In this document: piece by piece, positions 44,581 through 52,200 of the stretch
Layout of the letters: every line of letters starts with the position of its first letter
Numbering within the stretch: position 1 is the first letter of the stretch
DNA from: Pedobacter terrae
GTDB lineage: Bacteria > Bacteroidota > Bacteroidia > Sphingobacteriales > Sphingobacteriaceae
Reading direction: 5' to 3'
DNA length: 64,000 nt
NCBI RefSeq assembly: GCF_900100705.1
Contig: NZ_FNCH01000026.1
Location: forward strand, 1 to 64,000
Notes under the pieces: model-generated
What the model was told of the DNA's origin: nothing
The model's input: the letters and a program-made list of their open reading frames with translations, nothing else
Databases searched by the model: none
Translations under genes and position numbers: made by a program

Positions 44581-44727
44581 TTAGTTAATAGCGCTTAATG
44601 GAATTAAAAGTGAGCAAACCGAAGTATTGGGTTGGTATGGATTAAACATTGCCAGCAGGGTTATCCCTTTTATCGGGTTAATATTGCATCGGCCTTCCTC
44701 ATAGAAGTTGATTAATTGATTAGTCAT
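44581..44727 (-). CDS. Possible 48-residue protein between the HTCS and xusA genes
   Basis: An ATG frame of 48 codons on the operon strand starts MTNQLINFYEEGRC and ends at TAA. An exact TAnnTTTG box (TATGTTTG, 44760-44753) lies 25 bases upstream of the ATG, a suitable distance for a short leader. There is no signal peptide, membrane span or known motif. It may be a small regulatory protein, a leader frame in the long xusA leader, or chance. Confidence 0.3.
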   Translation of the reverse strand: MTNQLINFYEEGRCNINPIKGITLLAMFNPYQPNTSVCSLLIPLSAIN

Positions 44728-44873
44728 GGTTAGGAGTTTTATTTGGTTAATCCAAACATAGCCCGAAAACGAATTTGAAGGTTAGAAGATTTGTTCATAA
44801 ATCAGACACAAATGTTCTTTCAAATTAAACTAATGATAATCAACACATTATACCAATAAAAAGAGATTAAAAA

Positions 44874-44890
44874 TCAAAATTATCAGGATA
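44874..44890 (-). promoter_or_regulatory. 17-bp promoter-like element upstream of xusA, shared with the HTCS gene
   Basis: On the minus strand this reads TATCCTGATAATTTTGA and contains TAATTTTG, a full TAnnTTTG -7 box. The same 17 bases with one change (TATCCAGATAATTTTGA) occur at 49209-49225 upstream of the HTCS gene. No -33 TTG is present at either place. The match suggests common control. From here the xusA leader would be about 860 bases. Confidence 0.45.
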
Positions 44891-44898
44891 TTATATTT

Positions 44899-44915
44899 AG
44901 TAAAACGTTTTTACT
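44899..44915. promoter_or_regulatory. Inverted repeat AGTAAAA-CGT-TTTTACT
   Basis: Seven-base arms pair exactly around CGT, with the inner palindrome AAAACGTTTT. It begins about 17 bases upstream of the TAATTTTG box, where an activator or repressor would contact RNA polymerase. A central CG is typical of LacI-family sites, but an HTCS target is also possible. Confidence 0.4.
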
Positions 44916-44924
44916 GCCTCACTA

Positions 44925-44934
44925 CAATCGATTG
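44925..44934. promoter_or_regulatory. Palindrome CAATCGATTG
   Basis: A perfect 10-bp palindrome just past the HTCS stop codon. The same core is found upstream of uxuA (61036-61045) and, with one change, upstream of SusC/D pair 1 (26862-26871). Form and positions suit a LacI-family operator. Confidence 0.4.
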
Positions 44935-44949
44935 CATAATAGCTATTTC

Positions 44950-47900
44950 CTAATTTTCCATACCAGCAACATGGTCTGGCTTTCGGTATAGGTTTAAATA
45001 TTCTGAAGGTTGCATGCCGAATTTTAACTTAAATGATTTGGCAAAATAGTTTGGTGTGGCAAAGCCTACCAGATAGGCAATCTGTGAAATGTTCAGGTCG
45101 CTCTTAACCAATAAAGCCGCAGCTTTATCGAGCTTTACCGAGCGGATATATTCCACCGGTGAAAGACCCGTTAATTCCAGCACTTTGTGGTAGAGCGACC
45201 CCCTGCTCATTCCTACATTTTTACTTAAATCTTCAACAGACAGTTGTGAATTATTGATATTTTCTTCAATGTACTTCAGAATATTCTTAAGTAATTTATC
45301 ACCGTGCGATTCAACTAAAATCTCAGCGGTCTCCATCTTGATCTGCTTGGTATAAGTGTTTTTCAGGGTACGGTTAAGGAGTAAAAGGTTTTTGATTTTA
45401 ATGTTGAGGATATCGATATTAAATGGCTTGGTGAGGTAATCATTCGCACCAATTTCAAGCCCGGTTAACTGTTCCTGCTCTGCAGTGAGCGCAGTTAACA
45501 GAATAACGGGAATATGCTTGGTCCTTTTATCTTCTTTTATTTTTTTACATAGTTCAATACCGGTCATATTTGGCATACTAATATCGCTGACAATCAGTTC
45601 GGGATGGTTTGCCAGTGTTTTTTGCCAACCCTCTTTACCGTCGGCCGCTTCTACAATACGGTAGTGAGCCTTTAAATTATCTCTCAGGTATTCCCGAAGG
45701 TCCTGGTTATCTTCTACCAGAAGAATAGTATGGATTTCCGCATCCGTTTCGCTCAGGGCTTTATCTGAAATTTCTTCCTCAACCTGTAAAGGTGTTTCCG
45801 GACTAGAAAAATCCAGATTAAGCTTTTCGATATGGTCTAGCAATGGCAAAGGCAGGGCAATCATAAAACGTGTACCTTTTCCAACCTCGCTTTGTAAATC
45901 GATCGTACCCCCCTGGATTTTGACAAATTCCTTAATGATAGAGAGTCCGATCCCGCTTCCCTGGTTAAGAATAGAAACTTCGGTATCGGCCTGGAAAAAC
46001 CTTTCAAATACTTTCTGTTGCTCTTCCTCACTAATGCCAATTCCGGTATCGCTGACGGTAATCAGAACAGCCTCTTCCTGCCCGTCAAGCGGTGTCCTTT
46101 TCAAATCAACAGTGATGGTACCACCAGATGGAGTAAATTTAAAGGCATTAGAAAGCAGGTTGAATAAAACCCGTTCCAGTTTATCATGGTCAAACTCCGT
46201 TGGATAGCTATCAAACTGGGTTTGAAAGGAAAGGTTTATAGATTTACGTTCGCTTAAATCGTTGAAAGATTCGATTACATCGGCAATAAAAGAAACCAGT
46301 TCGCCGGGAGCATTATTGATTTTAAGTTCATTTTCTTCAATTTTACGGAAATCGAGGATCTGGTTCACCAAGTTGAGCAATCGGCGGGCATTGCGCTTTA
46401 CTATTTTAAGAGAAGCATTTTTAGCCTCATCTCCCTGTTGTGAAAGGATTTTCTCAACTGGGCCCAGGATGAGTGAAAGCGGCGTGCGAAACTCGTGACT
46501 GAGGTTGGTAAGAAATTTAATTTTTAACGAATCCAGTTCATGTAACCGCTCGGCCTCTTTTCTATCCTGCAGAATCTGCTGTTCAATTTTTGTTTTTTCC
46601 TGCAACAACGCAAACTTTCTTTCCAGGTTTTTGATGCCCCGGTGACGGATGTAAAGCAAAGTACCGGCAATAGCCAGCAGGTAAAAAGCATAAGCATATA
46701 TGGTTCTCCACCATGGTGGATGGACAATGATCTTGACAGAAGATTCAGTGGTATTCCAAACGCCATCATTGTTGCTTGCCCGTACATGGAAAATATATTC
46801 TCCCGGATCGAGATTGGTATAAGAAACGGTTTTAACTGTACCGGCATCAATCCATTCTTTATTAAAGCCTTCGAGTTTGTAACTATAGCGGTTTTGTTCT
46901 GGTGCAGTATAATTTACACTCACAAAACTCAGTGAAAAATTTTGCTTATAATCCAGATCGATTTGTTTTGCAACAGAAATATGGTCGGTTATCGGTCCGT
47001 CTTCGCTTGCTTCGATTACATTATTTGAAATTTTTAGCTCGGTAAAAAGTACAGCGGGAACATTTTTGTTTTTTCTAAATCCGGCCGGATTAAAATAGTT
47101 CATCCCTTCTGCCCCACCAAAAAATATTTCACCGTCTTTGCATTTCAGGACTGCTCCCCTGATAAAGTTATTGTTCTGAACGCCATTGTATATACCGTAG
47201 TTGCTAAATTTTCGGGTTTTTGGATCGAAACGGCTAATCCCTTTATTGGTACTTAACCAAAGATTATGATTATCGTCTTCTACAATGGCATCTACAACAG
47301 CACTTGCCAAACCTTCGCGTTCGGCAAAATTGATAAACTTGTTTGTCTCCTGATCCAGTAAATTCAAGCCACCTCCAGCGGTTCCGATCCAGATCCGTCC
47401 TCTGGAATCTTCCAGAAAAGCCTGGGCAATATCGCCCTTTAGTCCCGAATTAAGTTCGTTATAATGTTTAATCATGGTCTTATCAGCACTAATCATGGCT
47501 ACGCCAGCACCGTGAGAACCTACCCACATGTTTGCAAACCGGTCTTCTTTAATAAAACGGATATAATTATTAAGGGGAAGTTTACGGTCTATGGGCGACT
47601 GTGTTTTGCTGATATACCTAAAAACTACCTTATGGCTAGCATCCATCACGTTGATTCCGCCGCCATTGGTACCTACCCATATCAAGCCATTTTTATCCTG
47701 GGTAATGCAAAATACATCATCAGAATTAAGGCCAGGATCTTTATTTGTTTTCCTAAAGGATGTCGCTTTGGTTAAATTTGAATCCAGCACGATCAGGCCA
47801 TAACCAAAGGTACCCATATAGAGTTTTTTAGCTGAACTGGCAAATACAGACATGAGGGTAGTCCGTGAGGGTAAACCCAGTTTCTGCAGGTCTACTTTGT

Positions 47901-49125
47901 GGAACAGGGATGTATTTCTGTTAAAGATACTTAATCCACCACCTTCAGTAGCTACATATATTTCGGTATTGTTTTTAGGTGCAAATGAGGTTACCACAGG
48001 TGAATTTAAACCATATACATCAAATACATTGCTCCTGATGAGGTTAAAGAGGTTAAGGTTACTATCAAACTTATTAATTCCCTCGCGGTATAAGCCTAGC
48101 CAATAGATGCCATCCTTATCGATGTATACGTATTTCACACTGGTTCCCCTTAAGCTATAAGGGTTACGTGGATTTGGCCGGTATACCTTAACCTTTTTTG
48201 TACCTGGATCAAAAACATTAAGTCCATCTTCGGTACCAAGCCATAACTGACCGTTTGGCGCTACGGCTATACTTTGTACGATATTATCGCTCAGTGAATT
48301 GGGATCACCAGGAATATGTTGGTAGTTATCAAAACCCATACCATCCGATTTAAGCCTACTTAAGCCAGAGGTTGTACCCACCCAGATATCGCCGTTACCA
48401 TCTTCAGCTAAAGACTTTATCATGGTTCCTGCCAGTTGCACAGGTTTATCTGCTGCAGATCCAATCCGGATAAAAGAAGAATTTTTACGGTTAAAAAGAA
48501 ATAATCCATCGTCTGTCCCCACCCACATCCTATGTTTACTATCTTCCATCAGGATGTTAATCATTACTGGCGGAAGTTTACCAGACTGAGCGGCTGCGAT
48601 TGGGAACTTGGCAACTTTTTTAGTCTCTGGGTCAAAAACATCAAGTCCGGTAAAGGTGGCCACCCATATTTTACCCAAATAATCGCTGGTAATATACCTG
48701 ATGAGGCTATGACTAAAACCCGTTGTGCTATTTGAAGCACGGTAGTTGAGGAAAGAATTTTTTCTTCTGTCGAAAAGCGCAAGAGAACCCCCACTGGTAC
48801 CAAACCAAAGATTTCCTTTACGGTCTTCATGAATGGCCTTAACCTCGTTAGCCTGAATACTCGTAGAATCGTTTGCCTGATATTTATAGGTGGTGAAGTT
48901 AGTGCCATCAAATTTATTTAAGCCATCTTCCGTACCAAACCACATCAACCCGTAACGATCCTTAAAAATTACGGTGATATTGTTAGACGATAAACCGTTT
49001 TTAGAGGTTAGCGAGGTAAAACGCAATTCAGGCTGTTGCGTTTTTGGCTGTGCAACAACATGGCCAGTATTAAAAAGCACATCAACAAGTAGAACTAGAA
49101 ATAAATATGCAGACCTTCTGAGCAT
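44950..49125 (-). CDS. Hybrid two-component system regulator (HTCS) of the xylan locus
   Basis: A 1391-residue sensor and transcription factor in one chain. A signal peptide (about 1-25) precedes many Reg_prop propeller repeats (about 30-740; repeated WFGT, WVGT, WLGT motifs), then a Y_Y_Y domain and one membrane span (about 815-835). Inside the cell come the His kinase with NLSHEFRTPLSLILGP (phospho-His), the ATPase part (NLLSNAFKFTPSGG, DTGIGISEEE), a receiver domain (ILLVEDNQDLR, phospho-acceptor Asp in VSDISMPNMTG) and a C-terminal AraC helix-turn-helix (VGFATPNYFAKSFKLKFGMQPSEY). Such proteins bind oligosaccharides in the periplasm and switch on the neighbouring locus; those next to Xus operons respond to xylan fragments. 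It lies upstream of xusA on the same strand. All key residues appear intact. Confidence 0.96.
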   Translation of the reverse strand: MLRRSAYLFLVLLVDVLFNTGHVVAQPKTQQPELRFTSLTSKNGLSSNNITVIFKDRYGLMWFGTEDGLNKFDGTNFTTYKYQANDSTSIQANEVKAIHEDRKGNLWFGTSGGSLALFDRRKNSFLNYRASNSTTGFSHSLIRYITSDYLGKIWVATFTGLDVFDPETKKVAKFPIAAAQSGKLPPVMINILMEDSKHRMWVGTDDGLFLFNRKNSSFIRIGSAADKPVQLAGTMIKSLAEDGNGDIWVGTTSGLSRLKSDGMGFDNYQHIPGDPNSLSDNIVQSIAVAPNGQLWLGTEDGLNVFDPGTKKVKVYRPNPRNPYSLRGTSVKYVYIDKDGIYWLGLYREGINKFDSNLNLFNLIRSNVFDVYGLNSPVVTSFAPKNNTEIYVATEGGGLSIFNRNTSLFHKVDLQKLGLPSRTTLMSVFASSAKKLYMGTFGYGLIVLDSNLTKATSFRKTNKDPGLNSDDVFCITQDKNGLIWVGTNGGGINVMDASHKVVFRYISKTQSPIDRKLPLNNYIRFIKEDRFANMWVGSHGAGVAMISADKTMIKHYNELNSGLKGDIAQAFLEDSRGRIWIGTAGGGLNLLDQETNKFINFAEREGLASAVVDAIVEDDNHNLWLSTNKGISRFDPKTRKFSNYGIYNGVQNNNFIRGAVLKCKDGEIFFGGAEGMNYFNPAGFRKNKNVPAVLFTELKISNNVIEASEDGPITDHISVAKQIDLDYKQNFSLSFVSVNYTAPEQNRYSYKLEGFNKEWIDAGTVKTVSYTNLDPGEYIFHVRASNNDGVWNTTESSVKIIVHPPWWRTIYAYAFYLLAIAGTLLYIRHRGIKNLERKFALLQEKTKIEQQILQDRKEAERLHELDSLKIKFLTNLSHEFRTPLSLILGPVEKILSQQGDEAKNASLKIVKRNARRLLNLVNQILDFRKIEENELKINNAPGELVSFIADVIESFNDLSERKSINLSFQTQFDSYPTEFDHDKLERVLFNLLSNAFKFTPSGGTITVDLKRTPLDGQEEAVLITVSDTGIGISEEEQQKVFERFFQADTEVSILNQGSGIGLSIIKEFVKIQGGTIDLQSEVGKGTRFMIALPLPLLDHIEKLNLDFSSPETPLQVEEEISDKALSETDAEIHTILLVEDNQDLREYLRDNLKAHYRIVEAADGKEGWQKTLANHPELIVSDISMPNMTGIELCKKIKEDKRTKHIPVILLTALTAEQEQLTGLEIGANDYLTKPFNIDILNIKIKNLLLLNRTLKNTYTKQIKMETAEILVESHGDKLLKNILKYIEENINNSQLSVEDLSKNVGMSRGSLYHKVLELTGLSPVEYIRSVKLDKAAALLVKSDLNISQIAYLVGFATPNYFAKSFKLKFGMQPSEYLNLYRKPDHVAGMEN

Positions 49126-49208
49126 AATTTTGTGATTTTCTGTATTAATAAAATTTAAACTTCAAAGGCGTTAAAGTGCTACATAATGCACTAAAATCTA
49201 AGGAAAAT

Positions 49209-49225
49209 TCAAAATTATCTGGATA
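49209..49225 (-). promoter_or_regulatory. 17-bp promoter-like element upstream of the HTCS gene
   Basis: TATCCAGATAATTTTGA on the minus strand, one base different from the element at 44874-44890, includes the -7 box TAATTTTG. It lies 84 bases upstream of the HTCS start codon, a sensible promoter position. It suggests that the regulator gene and the xusA operon share an input. Confidence 0.5.
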
Positions 49226-49333
49226 CATGATTCTATTTGGTTTAGTGGCGGTAAGATAAAAAAACTAATTTGGTTCATCGCATCATTACCGCTTGAACAC
49301 TATATTTTCTTCATTCTCAGGTTAAAAAACTGA

Positions 49334-50434
49334 TTATTCCTTAAAATCAACGACACCCCAATAGGCTTTTTTCCTTTGCAGATTTTGGTCAAAGAGTAAG
49401 GGATAATTTTTTCTTCCGGGTACCGGGTATTGATCCAGCCATGTGGAACGATCAGAAAGATTCCAGAAAGTTACACTGCTGATTTCCTTTTTAAATTCCC
49501 TGAAAATCGAAAAAACCCGCGCATATTGGTCAATTTGCTTTTTTTCGAGCGTAGCAGTGAGACTGTCTTGCTCACCTGGTTTCTTTGCCCTTAAATTTTT
49601 CTCCCATTGATAAATGGACATATCCAGTTCTGTAATCTGAATCTGCAGGCCAAGGGAAGCATATAACTTTAAAGATTCTCTCAATTCAGTTTCGCTGGGT
49701 TCAAAAATAGACCAATGTCCCTGCAAGCCTACCCCGTGAATAGGTACCTTATTATCGACGAGTGTTTTCAGCATTTTGTAAATTTTGGCTCTTTTTTCCG
49801 GTCTCTCAGAATTATAGTCATTATAAAAAAGCAAAGCATCAGGGTCAGCCTCATGCGCATATTCAAATGCCTTGGCAATAAATTCCTCTCCACAGATCTG
49901 TTGCCACAAAGAGGGCCTTAAATATTGATCATCCTCATCGCCAATCACTTCATTAACTACATCCCATGCATAAACCTTTCCCTTGTATCTGCCCACAACT
50001 GTTGTAATATGGTCTTTAAGCCGTTTAAGCAATAGATTTTTATCTACCCGCCCTCCAGTACTGTTCTTGAAAATCCAGGCTGGCGCCTGCTCGTGCCAGC
50101 ACAAGGTATGGCCTCTTATTTTAAGTCGGTTATCATGTGCAAAATTAACCAGCGCATCGGCTTCAGCCCAATGATAAACATCCTCACGGGGATGAATAGG
50201 TTGCATTTTCATTGCGTTCTCTGGCGTTATGCTATTAAATTCCTTTAAAAGCAATGCGCCTTGCTCACCTTTAATGGTTTGGGTAGAAACCGCTACTCCA
50301 ATGTTAAAGTAAGACTGATAATAATCTTTGAGGCCCAGATTACTTTTTTTAACTTTAGTATAACTGCCGCAACTGGAAAAAACTGCAAAAACAGCAATAG
50401 TAAAGATGGCAATATGAAATTTAGTTATACGCAT
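49334..50434 (-). CDS. GH10 endo-1,4-beta-xylanase, lipoprotein
   Basis: A 366-residue single-domain GH10 enzyme with lipobox before Cys22 (AVFSSCGS), so probably membrane-anchored in the periplasm or on the surface. The (beta/alpha)8 barrel shows ITPENAMKMQPIHP, GHTLCWHEQAPAWIF, the acid/base Glu in AWDVVNEVIGDED and the nucleophile Glu in QITELDMSIY, ending with FWNLSDRSTWLD. There is no extra binding module, unlike the xylanase at 31563. It lies 208 bp upstream of the HTCS gene on the same strand and faces away from a closely related GH10 gene at 50728. Role: cutting xylan or large oligomers. Confidence 0.95.
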   Translation of the reverse strand: MRITKFHIAIFTIAVFAVFSSCGSYTKVKKSNLGLKDYYQSYFNIGVAVSTQTIKGEQGALLLKEFNSITPENAMKMQPIHPREDVYHWAEADALVNFAHDNRLKIRGHTLCWHEQAPAWIFKNSTGGRVDKNLLLKRLKDHITTVVGRYKGKVYAWDVVNEVIGDEDDQYLRPSLWQQICGEEFIAKAFEYAHEADPDALLFYNDYNSERPEKRAKIYKMLKTLVDNKVPIHGVGLQGHWSIFEPSETELRESLKLYASLGLQIQITELDMSIYQWEKNLRAKKPGEQDSLTATLEKKQIDQYARVFSIFREFKKEISSVTFWNLSDRSTWLDQYPVPGRKNYPLLFDQNLQRKKAYWGVVDFKE

Positions 50435-50727
50435 TTATATTTGGTTGAATGGCAAAATTTGATTTATCTAAAACGCTAGACGAGAAATCCAGTAAATTTA
50501 GACCTAAGTAAATACACCAGCAGTCATATTTGTCAAAACAATAACAACAGATGTTTAAAAAAGCACCAAATAGCTAAAAATTAGTGGATCAATAACCCAA
50601 TAAGCAGTCGTGGCAAACATGTCATAAATTCATTACAAGACATTTGTTTCCTAAAATTGACGATAAGAAGCTTGTTAAGTATAAAAAACGTACGATTTTG
50701 CAACTTTACCGCCATACCTAATCAAAT

Positions 50728-51816
50728 ATGAGAAAATCAAATATCATCCCTTACCTGGCCTTCTTGCTGCTCATCACTGGAATAATATTCAGCGCATATA
50801 AAAGCAAGGAAGTAAGCACTAAAGGTTTGAAAGACTATTACCGAAAATATTTTCCCATCGGTGTGGCTGTTACCCCCTGGGACCTTAGTGGAGATAAGCG
50901 GAATTTGATTCTGAACCAGTTTAACAGTATTACAGCTGAAAATGTGATGAAAATGGGTCCGATCCATCCCATGGAAGACACCTACAATTGGAAAATGGCA
51001 GACTCTATAGCTTCGTTTGCCAGATTAAACGGACTAAAACTACGTGGCCATTGCCTGGTGTGGCACAAGCAAACGCCAAGCTGGTTGTTTAAAGGCGAAG
51101 ATGGGAATATGGTTTCGAAGGAAGTTTTATTAAAAAGGCTCAAGGAACACATTAATACCGTTGTAAGCCGGTATAAAAAAGATATATATGCCTGGGATGT
51201 GGTTAACGAAGTTATAGCAGATGATTCTGCCTATTTCAGAAAATCGCCGCTATACGAGATTGCAGGCGAGGATTTTGTGGAAATGGCTTTTAGATACGCC
51301 CACCAGGCAGATCCCAATGCCCAACTGTTTTACAACGATTACAATACGGAACAGCCACTAAAACGTGAGAAAATTTACAAAATGCTCAAAGGGCTGCTGG
51401 CTAAGGGTGTTCCAATCCATGGTATTGGATTACAGGGACACTGGTCTGTGAATAATCCAAGTCGCTCTGAACTGGAAAAATCTATTGCCCTGTTTTCTAC
51501 TTTAGGACTTAAAATTCAGATTACAGAATTAGATGTATCGGTTTATAGTGGCAACCAGGGTGGAAGGTTAATCCAGGGCAATACAAGTAGCAATACAGAA
51601 CAATTTACACCTGAAATGGAAGAAAAGCAGCTCCAACAATATAAAATGATTTTTGAAGTGTTGCGCAAATATAAAACTAACATTACAGGTGTAACTTTCT
51701 GGAATTTATCAGACAAGTACAGCTGGCTGGATAACCGTGGCCGGAAAAATTACCCGCTGTTATTTGATCAAAATCTGATGCCTAAAAAAGCATTTTATGA
51801 GGTGACAAAATTTTAG
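50728..51816 (+). CDS. GH10 endo-1,4-beta-xylanase
   Basis: A 362-residue paralogue of the divergent gene product at 49334 (both have GLKDYY, ENxMKMxPIHP, and the WDVVNEV and QITELD active-site stretches). Its N-terminus has a hydrophobic segment (about 8-26) but no lipobox Cys, so it is either cleaved and soluble or anchored by this segment. A Gly/Ser/Asn-rich insertion near 275-295 is absent from the other copy. The 293-bp space between the two start codons should contain both promoters, but I found no exact TAnnTTTG box there; TACGATTTTG at about 50691-50700 is closest for this gene. Confidence 0.95.
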   Translation: MRKSNIIPYLAFLLLITGIIFSAYKSKEVSTKGLKDYYRKYFPIGVAVTPWDLSGDKRNLILNQFNSITAENVMKMGPIHPMEDTYNWKMADSIASFARLNGLKLRGHCLVWHKQTPSWLFKGEDGNMVSKEVLLKRLKEHINTVVSRYKKDIYAWDVVNEVIADDSAYFRKSPLYEIAGEDFVEMAFRYAHQADPNAQLFYNDYNTEQPLKREKIYKMLKGLLAKGVPIHGIGLQGHWSVNNPSRSELEKSIALFSTLGLKIQITELDVSVYSGNQGGRLIQGNTSSNTEQFTPEMEEKQLQQYKMIFEVLRKYKTNITGVTFWNLSDKYSWLDNRGRKNYPLLFDQNLMPKKAFYEVTKF

Positions 51817-52200
51817 CTAATAAGTTTGCTTCGCGGCGTTGGAACAAATAAAAAAATGATCTTTTACAGTCTTACTGAGGAATAATTTATTGTATAAAAA
51901 TCAAGATGAGTGACAGAAGTATTTAATAAAAATAAGCCTCCAAGAGGATCGTCATTGCGAAACGGCTTTTTTAGGGATTCTGCTAATGGTAGCGTAATCG
52001 AAGTACTTTATTGATGCGTTAAAATGGTCTTCGACTAAACTCAGCCTGAAATACGATATAAATTTATTTAATTTTAAAAAAGCTTTACGTCTATATACAG
52101 GCACCATTAACCAGATAAATCTAATTCATCGGAATCTTTTTTATAATCTGCAAATAAGATACAAAAAAATTCTTAACACTGAGCTTTTAGCATCGCAATT
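51817..52200. repeat. Intergenic region with a degenerate dispersed-repeat copy
   Basis: From about 51949 the sequence CGTCATTGCGAAA resembles the start of the element at 31316, and TGATGCGTTAAAATGGTCTTCGACTA at about 52012-52037 resembles 18058-18078. AAGCC (51934-51938) and GGCTT (51964-51968) before TTTT may form a weak terminator of the GH10 gene. No gene is seen; the GH3 promoter should lie at 52080-52200 but no exact box is found. Confidence 0.4.
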
